Shown: positions 51,383 to 60,165, counted from the first letter of the stretch. The stretch: 64,000 nucleotides of DNA from Tabrizicola thermarum (GCF_003574395.1 NZ_KZ984538.1:144714-208713), one strand, 5' to 3'. Numbers and translations: made by a program. Notes: generated from the letters alone by a model not told the origin.

Positions 51383-51985
51383 ATGGCCTTTGACGCAGGC
51401 GGTGACCCCTCGGATGAGGCGCTGATGGTGCTCTATGCCAATGGAGACCGTCACGCGGCGCTGGCCTTGACCCAGCGCATCACCCCGCGCGTCCTGGCCT
51501 ATGCGTCGCGGCTTTTGTCCGGGGACCGGGCCGAGGCCGAGGACGTGGCGCAGGAAACCATGCTGCGGCTCTGGAAGGTCGCCCCCCAGTGGCGGCAGGG
51601 CGAAACCAGGGTGACGACCTGGTCCTACCGGGTCGCCACCAACCTCTGCATCGACCGCCAGCGCGCCCGGGTCCGCAAGCGGCTGGTGGCGCTGGACGAT
51701 GCCCCCGAGACGGCCGATGCCGCACCCCGGGCCGAGGATCGGTTGCAGGAGTCCGGCCGGATGGCCGCGCTGGAGGCCGCTCTGGCCGAACTGCCCGACC
51801 GGCAACGGCAGGCGGTGGTGCTGCGGCATCTGGAAGGAATGACGAACCCCGAGATCGCCGCGATCATGGAGATCGGGGTCGAGGCGGTGGAAAGCCTGAC
51901 GGCTCGCGGCAAGCGAGCGCTGTCGGCACTCTTGGCGGGCCGGAAAGCGGCCCTTGGATATGAGGATGACGGTCATGCAGGATGA
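51383..51985 (+). CDS. ECF-type RNA polymerase sigma factor
   Basis: A 200-residue sigma-70 ECF protein. Region 2: ALALTQRITPRVLAYASRLLSGDRAEAEDVAQETMLRLWKVAPQW (about residues 25-69). Region 4: LPDRQRQAVVLRHLEGMTNPEIAAIMEIGVEAVESLTARGKRALSALL (about 137-184). AGGA lies 5 bases upstream of the ATG at 51383; an ATG at 51377 has none. It overlaps the next gene by 11 bp. The adjacent membrane protein is the probable anti-sigma factor. Confidence 0.87.
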   Translation: MAFDAGGDPSDEALMVLYANGDRHAALALTQRITPRVLAYASRLLSGDRAEAEDVAQETMLRLWKVAPQWRQGETRVTTWSYRVATNLCIDRQRARVRKRLVALDDAPETADAAPRAEDRLQESGRMAALEAALAELPDRQRQAVVLRHLEGMTNPEIAAIMEIGVEAVESLTARGKRALSALLAGRKAALGYEDDGHAG

Positions 51986-52313
51986 TGACCTCGACCGGCT
52001 TCTGGCGCAGGCGGCCCGGACGGCGCCCCAGCCGTCGGATGCGCTGATGCAGCGCGTTCTGGCCGATGCGCTGGCCCTGCAGCCGCAGGCTGCGGCGCTG
52101 CGACCTCCGGCCCCGCCGGCCCGCGCCGGTCTTCTGACCCGGCTGATCGGTGCCATCGGCGGCGGCCCCGCGCTGGCCGGGCTGGGCACGGCAGCGGTCT
52201 TCGGCATTGTGCTGGGCTATCTCAGCCCCTCCACTCTGGATCTGTTCACCGGAGCCTCGACCGATGTGGCAGACTTCTTCCCCGACGCCGACTTCCTGAC
52301 GACCGAAGGCTGA
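51975..52313 (+). CDS. Small membrane protein, probable anti-sigma factor
   Basis: A protein of about 112 residues: an N-terminal cytoplasmic helix (DDLDRLLAQAARTAPQPSDALMQRVLADALAL), one membrane helix (GPALAGLGTAAVFGIVLGYL), and a short acidic periplasmic tail. It resembles class-unknown ECF anti-sigma proteins. Overlap with the sigma gene gives translational coupling. The start could also be 51960 or 51966. Function is inferred from position. Confidence 0.65.
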   Translation: MQDDDLDRLLAQAARTAPQPSDALMQRVLADALALQPQAAALRPPAPPARAGLLTRLIGAIGGGPALAGLGTAAVFGIVLGYLSPSTLDLFTGASTDVADFFPDADFLTTEG

Positions 52314-52318
52314 CACAG

Positions 52319-52840
52319 ATGACCGACCCGGAAAGCCAGACCCCGCCTCCCGCACCGCCCGCCGCCCCGGAGCCGCCAGCGGCCTCCGGCCCGAGCCCGT
52401 CGCGCTGGCTGAAGCCTGCGCTGATCGTTTCGGTCGCGCTGAACCTCGCGGTGGCCGGGCTGGTCCTTGGCGCCTGGCTTCGCGACGGCCCGCACGGCGG
52501 AATGCCGCGCGACATCTCCTTCGGTCCCTTCAGCGACGCGCTCAACGATCAGGACCGCCGCGCCCTGCGCAAGGACCTGATGGAGCGGGCGGGCGAGTTC
52601 CGGTCCTCGCGCAAGGCGACCCAAGCCGAATTCCGGGAGCTGCTGACTGCCCTGCGCGCCGATCCCTTCGATCCCGCCGCGGTGAAATCGGCGCTGGCCG
52701 CGATCGAGACGCGGAATGTCGAACGCCTGCAACTCGGCCGCAGCCTGATCGAGACCCGCCTGATCGAGATGTCGCCCGAAGATCGCAAGGCCTTCGCCGA
52801 CCGGCTGGAACGTGGCCTGCGCCGCCGCCCGAAGGACTGA
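52319..52840 (+). CDS. Periplasmic sensor-like protein (CnrX/Spy-type, DUF4148-like helices)
   Basis: A 173-residue protein with a Pro-rich cytoplasmic start, a membrane anchor (PALIVSVALNLAVAGLVLGAWL) and a helical periplasmic domain (FGPFSDALNDQDRRALRKDLMERAGEFRSSRKATQAEFRELLTALRADPFDPAAVKSALAAIETRNVERLQLGRSLIETRLIEMSPEDRKAFADRLERGL). This is the heavy-metal resistance/CnrX-like fold, a periplasmic sensor for ECF systems. It starts 5 bp after the previous gene. The metal is not known. Confidence 0.78.
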   Translation: MTDPESQTPPPAPPAAPEPPAASGPSPSRWLKPALIVSVALNLAVAGLVLGAWLRDGPHGGMPRDISFGPFSDALNDQDRRALRKDLMERAGEFRSSRKATQAEFRELLTALRADPFDPAAVKSALAAIETRNVERLQLGRSLIETRLIEMSPEDRKAFADRLERGLRRRPKD

Positions 52841-52874
52841 TCGCCCCCCCCGGGACGCCCGACCTTTTGCGCCC

Positions 52875-54263
52875 TCAGGCAGCGCTCAGCCGGAAAGTCA
52901 CCTGGTTCCGCCCGGCCCCCTTGGACTCCAGCAGCGCGATGTCGGCCTGTTCCACCAGACCGTCCACCCCGAAACTGTCCTTCCCCGCCGTCCCCGCCAC
53001 TGCCACACCGATCGACACGGTGACGCGCAGCTCTTCGCCCGAGCCGAGGCGGATCGGTTCGTCATCCATCACCCGGCACAGCCGTTCGGCCACCCGCCGC
53101 GCCGTCGCCATGCCGGTGCGGGGCAGGATGGCCAGAAACTCCTCGCCGCCGATCCGGGCCAGGATATCGGTGTCGCGCAGGTTGACCGTCAGGCGACGCG
53201 CCACCTCGACCAGGACCTGATCCCCGGCGGCATGGCCATGGAGGTCGTTCACCTCCTTGAACCGGTCGAGATCCATCACCATCACCGCAAAGGGCGACCC
53301 TTCCGCCCGCGCCCGGTCAGCGACCAGGGCCAGCTGCGGCACCGCAAAGCGGCGATTGTAGAGCCCTGTCAGCGGATCGCGCATCGCCAGCCGCAGCCCG
53401 TCCTGCATCCGGGCGCGCAGCTGGTCGAAATGCCGCTTGCGCCGCAACAGCCCCCGGGTCCGCAGCACGAGTTCCTCGGCCGTTACCCCGGGCCCGACCG
53501 CATCATCCGCCCCCAGGTCGAAGGCCATCGCCGCCTCATCCCCCGCCCCCGCCGGACCCACGACACAGACCGCCGCATGTCGCGTCGCCTGATGGCTTTT
53601 CAGCTCGGACAGCAGGCGCAGGGTGGACGACGGATTGCGCCCGTCGTCCTGCAGCACAAAGACCTCGGGCATGACCGGGCAGCCCCGCCCGGCCGTCAGT
53701 TCGGCCAGGGCCTCGCGCCGGGACAACACCACCAGCCGGTCGCGCAGCTGCCCCGCCAGCGCATCGCGCAACCCCTCGCCCGGCATGTGCGGCGGGGTGA
53801 CGAGCGCAATGGTCCCCTGCGGCTCGAACCCGGCGGGCGCCTCGGCAAGCCCTGGCAGCGCCAGCGTGTCCGGGGCCGGGAAATCGCTTTCCGCCTTCAG
53901 CCGCAGCAGGTTGCGCAGCCGCGCCAGCAACACCCTTTCATTCGCGGGATGGTCCATCACGTCATCGGCCCCGGCGGCAAAGGCCGCCAGACGTTCCGCC
54001 GCCCCGCCGTTTGCGGTCAGCGCGATCACCGGCATGTCGCGGCAGGCCGGGTTCCGCCGCAGCCTCTGCAACACCTCGAGCCCCGAGATGTCGGGCAGAC
54101 CCAGGTCCAGCAGGATGAGATCGGGCCGCTCTCGCTGCGCGATGTCCAGGCAGGAGGCGCCGTCCGCGGCAAGCACCGACTCGTAGAAGGCAGCGGCCAG
54201 CCGCGCCTGCTGCACGATCCGGTTGCCCGCGATATCGTCAACGATGAGAATCCGTGCGCTCAT
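52875..54263 (-). CDS. PleD-like response regulator diguanylate cyclase
   Basis: A 462-residue REC-REC-GGDEF protein. REC1 at about residues 3-118 with phospho-acceptor Asp in LILLDLGLPDI. The switch Lys found in DFLTKP-type motifs is His here (DVMDHPAN). REC2 (about 150-280) has lost its acceptor context (VFVLQDDGRNP). The GGDEF domain starts MRDPLTGLYNRR and carries RIGGEEF, so c-di-GMP synthesis is likely, controlled by REC1 phosphorylation. It converges on the sensor operon (34-bp gap). No kinase is next to it. Confidence 0.88.
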   Translation of the reverse strand: MSARILIVDDIAGNRIVQQARLAAAFYESVLAADGASCLDIAQRERPDLILLDLGLPDISGLEVLQRLRRNPACRDMPVIALTANGGAAERLAAFAAGADDVMDHPANERVLLARLRNLLRLKAESDFPAPDTLALPGLAEAPAGFEPQGTIALVTPPHMPGEGLRDALAGQLRDRLVVLSRREALAELTAGRGCPVMPEVFVLQDDGRNPSSTLRLLSELKSHQATRHAAVCVVGPAGAGDEAAMAFDLGADDAVGPGVTAEELVLRTRGLLRRKRHFDQLRARMQDGLRLAMRDPLTGLYNRRFAVPQLALVADRARAEGSPFAVMVMDLDRFKEVNDLHGHAAGDQVLVEVARRLTVNLRDTDILARIGGEEFLAILPRTGMATARRVAERLCRVMDDEPIRLGSGEELRVTVSIGVAVAGTAGKDSFGVDGLVEQADIALLESKGAGRNQVTFRLSAA

Positions 54264-54441
54264 CTTCCACTGCCGTCTTGTTCATCGCCCTGATGCAGGA
54301 CAGTCTGACGCCAAGAAGGTTAACAATTCCTTTCACTCGGTCGTCTGATCCGGAATTCGTGACCCGGTGACGCGGAAACGCCCCGAAAAGCGGGGCCGGA
54401 CCGGCGGGGAGGGAGGAGCTCATGCTTGGAAAGGTCGCAGG

Positions 54442-54720
54442 ATGACGCCAGAGGCAGCCCAGGTTCTGGCCTTGCAGGCCCTTGGATGGATCGCCGCGCA
54501 GGACGATATCTTTCCGGCCTTCCTGACCGCGACCGGAGCCGGCCTGTCCGATCTCCGCTCGCGAGCTGCCGAGCCCGACTTCCAGGTCGCCGTTCTCGAT
54601 TTCCTCGTGCAGGATGACAGGTGGGTGGTTGCATTCTGCGACAGCCACGGCCATCCCTACACCGCCCCACAGGCCGCGCGAATGGCCTTGCCGGGGGGCG
54701 CCGAGACCCACTGGACCTGA
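54442..54720 (+). CDS. DUF3572 family protein
   Basis: A 92-residue cytoplasmic protein (TPEAAQVLALQALGWIAAQDDIFPAFLTATGAGLSDLRSRAAEPDFQVAVLDFLVQDDRWVVAFCDSHG), an Alphaproteobacteria-specific family of unknown function. The start at 54442 has GGTCGCAGG upstream and begins the conserved block. It is followed by a HAD phosphatase gene after 24 bp, a common pairing. Confidence 0.83.
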   Translation: MTPEAAQVLALQALGWIAAQDDIFPAFLTATGAGLSDLRSRAAEPDFQVAVLDFLVQDDRWVVAFCDSHGHPYTAPQAARMALPGGAETHWT

Positions 54721-54744
54721 CCGCTTGCCCGGGATGCAGCTGAC

Positions 54745-55437
54745 ATGATCGACGGACTGTTGTTCGACAAGGACGGAACCCTGTTCGACTTCCGGGACAG
54801 CTGGGGGCGGTGGGCGCAGGGATTCCTGACGCAGATCGCCCGCGACGCGGCCCATGCGGCACGGCTGGGACAGGCCATCGGCTTTGATCCCGCCACGGGA
54901 ACCTTTGCCCCGGACAGCCCGGTGATCGCCGCGACCGCCGCCGACATCGCAGCGGCCCTGGCCGCCGAACTGCCGGGCACAAGCGTCGCCGAACTGACCG
55001 ACCGGATCGACGCCAGCGCCGCTCAGGCACCGATGTCCCAGGCCGTGCCGCTCTTGCCGCTGATGTCCGCCCTGCGCGCGCGGGGCCTGCGCCTTGGGGT
55101 GGCGACCAACGATTCCGAAGTGCCCGCCCGCCAGCATCTGGCGACCCACGGCATCACCGACTGCTTCGATTTCATCGCAGGCTACGATTCCGGCTATGGC
55201 GCCAAGCCCGGCCCCGGCATGTGCCTTGCCTTCGCGCGCCAGCTTGGCCTCGACCCCGCCCGCGTCGCCATGGTCGGGGACAGCCGCCACGATCTTGAGG
55301 CAGGCCGCGCCGCCGGGATGCGGACCGTCGCCGTGCTGACCGGGATCGCCAGGCGGGACGAGCTCTCGCCCCATGCCGACGTCGTGCTGGACGATATCGG
55401 AGCGCTTCCGGACTGGATTTCCAGCCTTCCCGGCTGA
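54745..55437 (+). CDS. HAD-family hydrolase (phosphoglycolate phosphatase-like)
   Basis: A 230-residue haloacid-dehalogenase phosphatase. Motif I: LLFDKDGTLFDF (nucleophile Asp at about residue 7). Motif II: LGVATNDSEV. Motif III/IV: KPGPGMCLAFARQLGLDPARVAMVGDSRHDLEAGRAAGM. The helical cap follows motif I. The substrate is not fixed by sequence; phosphoglycolate is the family default. It is probably co-transcribed with the DUF3572 gene. Confidence 0.87.
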   Translation: MIDGLLFDKDGTLFDFRDSWGRWAQGFLTQIARDAAHAARLGQAIGFDPATGTFAPDSPVIAATAADIAAALAAELPGTSVAELTDRIDASAAQAPMSQAVPLLPLMSALRARGLRLGVATNDSEVPARQHLATHGITDCFDFIAGYDSGYGAKPGPGMCLAFARQLGLDPARVAMVGDSRHDLEAGRAAGMRTVAVLTGIARRDELSPHADVVLDDIGALPDWISSLPG

Positions 55438-55459
55438 CCTTGTGCGGCCACATGCGAAA

Positions 55460-55479
55460 TGCGACGCAATTTTGTCGCT
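55460..55479. promoter_or_regulatory. Inverted repeat upstream of mttB-like gene
   Basis: TGCGACGCAATTTTGTCGCT: GCGAC and GTCGC arms 8 bp apart, 63 bp before the start codon. Similar to the soxB dyad at 21060-21078 (arms 7 bp apart). Confidence 0.45.
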
Positions 55480-55541
55480 AACGCGGTAACGCCCGACGCG
55501 CCGCTTCCGCATCTTCGGACATGCACAACGGAGATGCAACG

Positions 55542-57098
55542 ATGACCGATGAACCAGTCCGCAGGAAGCGTGCCGGGGGCCGGGCCGGGATGAAGGTCCG
55601 CGCGGGGACCTCGGTGATCGACCAGATGCCCTGGCGGATCCCGGTGAACCCGGATGCCCCGGTCGAGCCGCTGGATGCCGAGGGGGTGCAACGGATCCAC
55701 CGCACCGCGATGCGCATTCTGCGCGACATCGGGATCGAGTTCCTGAACCCGGACGCGGTGGAGCACCTGCGGAAGGCGGGCTGCATCGTGAACGGGACCA
55801 ACGTCCGCATGGACGAGGATTTCGTGATGGAGATGGTGGGTCGGGCGCCGGAAACCTTCACGATCACGCCCCGGAACCCGGACCACGAGCTTGTCATGGG
55901 CGGCAAGCACATGCTGTTCGTGAACGTGTCCTCTCCGCCGAACGCCTGGGACATGGAACGCGGCAAGCGGTCGGGCGACTTCGAGACGTTCAAGGAATTC
56001 ATGAAGCTGACGCAGTATTTCAACTGCATCCACATCGCGGGCGGCTACCCGGTAGAGCCGGTGGATATCCATGCGTCCGTCCGGCATCTGGATTGCCTGT
56101 ATGAAAAGCTGACTCTGACGGACAAGGTCGTCCACGCCTACAGCCTTGGGGCGGAGCGGGTCGAGGACGTGATGGAGATGGTCCGCATCGCGGGCGGGCT
56201 GACGGAGCACGAGTTCCAGGCAAAGCCGCGGATGTACACCAACATCAACTCGGTCTCGCCCCTGAAGCACGACTATCCGATGCTGGACGGCGCGATGCGG
56301 ATGGCGAAACGGGGGCAGCCGGTGGTGGTGACGCCGTTCACGCTGGCCGGGGCGATGGCGCCGGTCACGATGTCGGGGGCGGTGGCGCTGTCGATTGCCG
56401 AGGCCTTGGCGGCGGTGGCTCTGCTGGAATACATCGCGCCGGGCTGTCCGGTGGCGATCGGGACCTTCACGTCGAACGTGGACATGAAATCGGGGGCTCC
56501 GGCCTTCGGCACCCCGGAATACATGCGGGCGACGCAGATGACGGGGCAGCTGGTGCGGTTCTATGGCGTGCCGCTGCGGGCCTCCGGAGTCTGCGCGGCG
56601 AACGTACCGGACGGGCAGGCGATGTGGGAGACGTCGAACAGCCTCTGGTCGGCGGTGCAGAGCCGGACCAACATGGTCTATCACGCCGCGGGCTGGCTGG
56701 AGGGCGGGCTGATCGCGAGCCCCGAAAAGTTCGTCATGGACTGCGAGGTCCTGCAGATGATCCAGCGGTATTTCGAGGAGGCGACCTGGGCCACGCGGGA
56801 CGAGGACCTTGCCTTCGACGCGATCCGGGAGGTCGGCGCGGGGGGGCATTACTTCGGCATCCAGCACACGCAGGACCGCTATCAGCAGGCCTTCTACCAG
56901 CCCTTCGTGTCGGACTGGCGGAACTATGAGGCGTGGCAGGCGGACGGGTCGGTCTGGACGGTGGAACGGGCGCACCGGATCTACAAGCAGATCCTGGCAG
57001 AGTTCGAGGCGCCCGAGATGAACGGGGACCAACTGGAGGAGCTGCAACGGTTCGTCGCCCGGCGGAAAGAGGAGGGCGGGGCGCCGACCGACTTCTGA
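55542..57098 (+). CDS. Trimethylamine methyltransferase family protein (non-pyrrolysine MttB/MtgB type)
   Basis: A 518-residue corrinoid-dependent-type methyltransferase of the MttB superfamily. It aligns as one uninterrupted frame with no in-frame amber codon, so it belongs to the non-pyrrolysine branch (glycine betaine, proline betaine or similar substrates). Family blocks include GIEFLNPDAVEHLRKAGCIVNG, NVSSPPNAWDMERGKRSGDF and GVPLRASGVCAANVPDGQAMWETSNSLWSAV. CGGAG lies 8 bases upstream of the ATG at 55542. No corrinoid protein gene is adjacent, so its partner must lie elsewhere. It could feed methyl groups into the same one-carbon pathway as soxBDAG. Confidence 0.87.
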   Translation: MTDEPVRRKRAGGRAGMKVRAGTSVIDQMPWRIPVNPDAPVEPLDAEGVQRIHRTAMRILRDIGIEFLNPDAVEHLRKAGCIVNGTNVRMDEDFVMEMVGRAPETFTITPRNPDHELVMGGKHMLFVNVSSPPNAWDMERGKRSGDFETFKEFMKLTQYFNCIHIAGGYPVEPVDIHASVRHLDCLYEKLTLTDKVVHAYSLGAERVEDVMEMVRIAGGLTEHEFQAKPRMYTNINSVSPLKHDYPMLDGAMRMAKRGQPVVVTPFTLAGAMAPVTMSGAVALSIAEALAAVALLEYIAPGCPVAIGTFTSNVDMKSGAPAFGTPEYMRATQMTGQLVRFYGVPLRASGVCAANVPDGQAMWETSNSLWSAVQSRTNMVYHAAGWLEGGLIASPEKFVMDCEVLQMIQRYFEEATWATRDEDLAFDAIREVGAGGHYFGIQHTQDRYQQAFYQPFVSDWRNYEAWQADGSVWTVERAHRIYKQILAEFEAPEMNGDQLEELQRFVARRKEEGGAPTDF

Positions 57099-57100
57099 GG

Positions 57101-57175
57101 TGCGCCGCGCGCGGACACTTCTGCGATCCATTTGGAATCAATGGGTTGGTTTCGGGCGTTCAGGATTTCTTAACC
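57101..57175 (-). repeat. Dispersed intergenic repeat, copy 3
   Basis: On the minus strand: TTAAGAAATCCTGAACGCCC, then GAAACCAACCCATTGATTCC, ending in GTCCGCGCGCGGCGCA. Same block order as 28856-28931, opposite orientation. Begins 2 bp after the mttB-like stop codon. Confidence 0.6.
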
Positions 57176-57183
57176 TCTGGGGT

Positions 57184-57231
57184 GGTGGGTCGGCCTGCGC
57201 CGAAAGGGCGCAGAACGACCCGCCCTACGCG
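57184..57231 (-). repeat. REP-like hairpin unit
   Basis: Contains CTGCGCC-GAAAG-GGCGCAG (57195-57213) and, on the minus strand, starts with the GTAGGG pattern (CGTAGGGCGGGTCGTTCTGC). It resembles RAYT-type REP units but its stem differs from those at 232-924. Confidence 0.4.
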
Positions 57232-57660
57232 CGATGCGCCCGGGTCCCGGAAGGTGTTCCCGGGAGCGGCGGTTGCGAAATCGAGCGCCCGCGGCGCAAG
57301 CCTTTGTCTCGCCTCCGGGCCTGTGGCCCAACCGGCTCGGGCCGCAACAGTCCGGCGTGACCCCGTGGCGCGGGAATGGGGCGCCTCCGGCGGGAGTATT
57401 TGGAAAAAGGGCAAATGGGACGGAAAGGCCGCAGGGATCGGGCGGCGAACGGGAGAGCCTTGATCCGGTCGCAAACTTCGGCCAGCCCGTCGGTGAAGCC
57501 CTGTTCGAGGGCCTTTGCCCGCGCAGCGGCGGCGGCGGGGCGGGCGGTGCCCGGGATGCGGGTCTCGATCAGGCCCGCGTCCTGAAGCCGCATCAGGTGG
57601 CGGCCGATCGCGGGCCGACTGATCGGGACGCGATGGGCGAAGCCTGGGCCGGATAGCCCC
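57225..57660 (-). pseudogene. Remnant of an HTH transcriptional regulator
   Basis: On the minus strand the frame reads GFAHRVPISRPAIGRHLMRL then QDAGLIETRIPGTARP and KALEQGFTDGLAEVCDRIKALPF, which looks like the recognition helix and C-terminal part of an ArsR/MarR-type winged-helix protein. The N-terminal helices are missing: a TGA precedes the conserved part at about 57672, and the frame runs on into the repeat at 57383. It is best read as a truncated copy rather than a functional gene. Together with the repeats it accounts for the 645-bp gap between mttB and lolC. Confidence 0.45.
57383..57408 (-). repeat. Dispersed repeat, copy C (reverse)
   Basis: GCCTCCGGCGGGAGTATTTG then GAAAAA, the reverse complement of the repeat at 14348-14380. 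It lies inside the decayed regulator region. Confidence 0.55.
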
Positions 57661-57744
57661 GTTCACCGGGCCGTGCCTTGACCTTTCGGGCCCTGTCGCT
57701 CAGGTTGCCGCGCACTCAACGGGCCCGGAAAGGGCGGAAGGCAG

Positions 57745-59031
57745 ATGGCACAGAGCACGGCGCCCTTTTCGGGCTTTGAATTCATGATCGCCTGGCGCTA
57801 CCTGCGCGCGCGCCGCGCCGAGGGCGGGGTCAGCGTGATGACCTGGATTTCCCTGATCGGCATCACGCTGGCGGTCTTTGCGCTGATCCTGACGCTGGCG
57901 GTGCGGGCCGGGTTCCGGGCCGAGTTCGTGGATACGATCCTGGGGGCCAACGCGCATGTGACGGTCTATTCCTCGGGCGTGGTGGGCGAGGACGGGCAGC
58001 TGATCCGGGGGTTCACCCAGCCCGAAGCCATGGCGGCGGCGATTGCCAAGGTGCCGGGGGTGACGCGGGCCGCGCCGCTCATCAAGGGCAAGCTGATGGT
58101 GTCGGACGGCGAGGACACCACGGGGGCCGAGGTCTATGGCATGAGCCCCGAAGATTTCGCCGCAATCCCCCGGATCGGGGCCGGGTCGGGGGCGATCGGC
58201 GATCTGGCGCGTTACCCGGAGGGGATTGCGCTGGGGTCGGGCATTGCGCGAGAGCTGGGGGTGACGGTGGGCGACCGGGTGCGGCTGATCTCGCCCTCGG
58301 GCGTCAGGACCGCGATGGGGACGACGCCGCGCGTCAATGCCTACGAGGTGGTCTATATCTTCACCGCCGGGCGCTATGACATCGACACGACGCGGATCTA
58401 CATGCCCTTCATCGAGGCGCAGTCCTTCTTCAACAAGGAAGGCCGGGCGGACGAGATCGAGGTGATGGTGGAAAACCCCGATGCCATCGAAAGCTATGGC
58501 GATGCGATCCTGAAGGCGGCGGGGCCGGCGGCGATGCTGTGGACCTGGAAGGACAGTTCGGGGGCCTTTCTGCGCGCGCTGGACATCGAGGACAACGTGA
58601 TGTTCGTGATCCTGTCGGTGCTGGTGCTGATCGCGGCGATGAACATCGTCTCGGGCCTCATCATGCTGGTGAAGAACAAGGGGCGCGACATCGGCATCCT
58701 GCGGACGATGGGGCTGACGGAAGGCAGCGTGCTGCGGGTGTTCTTCATCTGCGGGGCGTTCACCGGGGTGATCGGGACCGTGGCCGGGGTGATCCTGGGC
58801 TGCGTGACGGCGCTGAACATCGACCAGATCATGTCGGCCATCAACTGGCTGAACGGGGCGGAGGTCTGGGACCCCTCGATCCGCGGCATCTATTCCCTGC
58901 CCGCGAAGTTGCAGGCGGGCGATGTGCTGTCGGCGGTGGCGCTGTCGCTGGGTCTGTCGTTCATCGTCACGCTGTTCCCGGCCCGGCGCGCGGCGCGGAT
59001 GAACCCGGTGGAGGCGCTGCGCTATGAGTGA
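57745..59031 (+). CDS. lolC: Lipoprotein-releasing ABC transporter permease (LolC/LolE)
   Basis: A 428-residue inner-membrane protein of the LolCDE complex that extracts outer-membrane lipoproteins. One N-terminal membrane helix ([39 protein letters not shown]), a large MacB-like periplasmic domain (about residues 50-270), and three C-terminal helices ([91 protein letters not shown]). Alphaproteobacteria usually have one LolC/E hybrid (LolF), so the name is approximate. It overlaps lolD by 8 bp. Confidence 0.92.
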   Translation: MAQSTAPFSGFEFMIAWRYLRARRAEGGVSVMTWISLIGITLAVFALILTLAVRAGFRAEFVDTILGANAHVTVYSSGVVGEDGQLIRGFTQPEAMAAAIAKVPGVTRAAPLIKGKLMVSDGEDTTGAEVYGMSPEDFAAIPRIGAGSGAIGDLARYPEGIALGSGIARELGVTVGDRVRLISPSGVRTAMGTTPRVNAYEVVYIFTAGRYDIDTTRIYMPFIEAQSFFNKEGRADEIEVMVENPDAIESYGDAILKAAGPAAMLWTWKDSSGAFLRALDIEDNVMFVILSVLVLIAAMNIVSGLIMLVKNKGRDIGILRTMGLTEGSVLRVFFICGAFTGVIGTVAGVILGCVTALNIDQIMSAINWLNGAEVWDPSIRGIYSLPAKLQAGDVLSAVALSLGLSFIVTLFPARRAARMNPVEALRYE

Positions 59032-59698
59032 GATGCTGGCGCTGGAGGGGGTGGAGAAGGGCTACAACCGTGGCAAGCCGTCCGAGGTGATCGTGCTGCG
59101 CGGGGCATCGCTGACGGTGGCGCGGGGCGAGGTGGTGGCGCTGGTGGCGCCTTCGGGCGCGGGGAAATCGACGCTGTTGCACATCGCGGGGCTTCTGGAC
59201 ACGCCGGATGCGGGTGCGGTCCGGCTGGACGGGCGCGCGATGGGCGGGCTGTCCGACAAGGCCCGGACCGAGGCGCGGCGGGCAGAGGTGGGGTTCATCT
59301 ACCAGTTCCACCATCTGCTGCCCGAGTTTTCCGCGCTGGAGAACGTGGTGATCCCGCAACTGGCCAATGGCGTGGCGAAGGCTACGGCCGAGGCGCGGGC
59401 GCGGGAGTTGCTGGAGAAGGTCGGCGTCGGCGCGCGGGCGGGGCATCGCCCGGCGGCGCTGTCGGGGGGCGAGCAGCAGCGGGTGGCCTTCTGCCGGGCG
59501 CTGGCCAATGCGCCGAAGCTGCTGCTGGCGGATGAGCCGACGGGGAACCTGGACCCGGCGACCTCGGATCAGGTGTTCGGGGTGCTGATGGAACTGGTGC
59601 GGGCGACGGGGCTTTCGGCGCTGATCGCCACGCACAACCTGGAGCTGGCCGCGCGGATGGACCGCATCGTGCGGCTGTCGGGCGGCCGGGTGACATAG
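59024..59698 (+). CDS. lolD: Lipoprotein-releasing ABC transporter ATPase LolD
   Basis: A 224-residue ATPase. Walker [13 protein letters not shown] (about residues 43-54), Q loop [10 protein letters not shown], signature [15 protein letters not shown], Walker [13 protein letters not shown], and switch His ATHNLELA. It powers lipoprotein release with the permease encoded just upstream. The ATG overlaps the lolC stop, so the two are coupled. Confidence 0.95.
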   Translation: MSEMLALEGVEKGYNRGKPSEVIVLRGASLTVARGEVVALVAPSGAGKSTLLHIAGLLDTPDAGAVRLDGRAMGGLSDKARTEARRAEVGFIYQFHHLLPEFSALENVVIPQLANGVAKATAEARARELLEKVGVGARAGHRPAALSGGEQQRVAFCRALANAPKLLLADEPTGNLDPATSDQVFGVLMELVRATGLSALIATHNLELAARMDRIVRLSGGRVT

Positions 59699-59751
59699 AT
59701 CAAGGCGACGGCAGGCAAAGTCCTGTCCTATCGGGAAAAAGGGGGCCCAAG

Positions 59752-60153
59752 ATGCGCCTGTTCTGGATCGTTCTGCCGCTTGCGCTGGCCGGTTGCGTCG
59801 ACCGCAAGCCGCCCACGGGGGCAGAGGACTTTGCCACCTTCTGCGCGGCCTGCCACGGCATGGGTGGGCGCGGCGATGGCGAGGCGGCGGCTGGCCTTGA
59901 CCGCAAGCCCGCCGATCTGACGCGGCTGTCGGCGCGGAACCGGGGCGTGTTCCCCGGCACCCGGGTCATGGCCAAGATCTGGGGTTATACCGGGGTCAAG
60001 CCCGGTCACTCAGCCGAAGGCTCGCCGATGCCTCAGTTCGGGCCGCTTCTGCAAGGCGAGCTCGTCCCCTATGACGGCGGCGACGGGATCGCCACGCCGA
60101 CGCCGGTCCGGCTGGTCCAGCTGGCCGAGCATCTGCGGCGGTTGCAGCAGTAG
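59752..60153 (+). CDS. Class I cytochrome c lipoprotein
   Basis: A 133-residue lipoprotein. Signal FWIVLPLALAGC with lipidated Cys at about residue 15. The haem motif is CAACH (about residues 32-36); the likely distal ligand is the Met in GSPMPQFGPL. A small periplasmic electron-transfer protein whose partner is not evident from its neighbours. It follows lolD by 53 bp. Confidence 0.87.
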   Translation: MRLFWIVLPLALAGCVDRKPPTGAEDFATFCAACHGMGGRGDGEAAAGLDRKPADLTRLSARNRGVFPGTRVMAKIWGYTGVKPGHSAEGSPMPQFGPLLQGELVPYDGGDGIATPTPVRLVQLAEHLRRLQQ

Positions 60154-60165
60154 CGCCGTGCCGGG

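Noticed and set aside
55542-57098. Pyrrolysine-containing trimethylamine methyltransferase
   Set aside because: No in-frame amber codon is present; the frame is continuous, so it is the non-pyrrolysine type.
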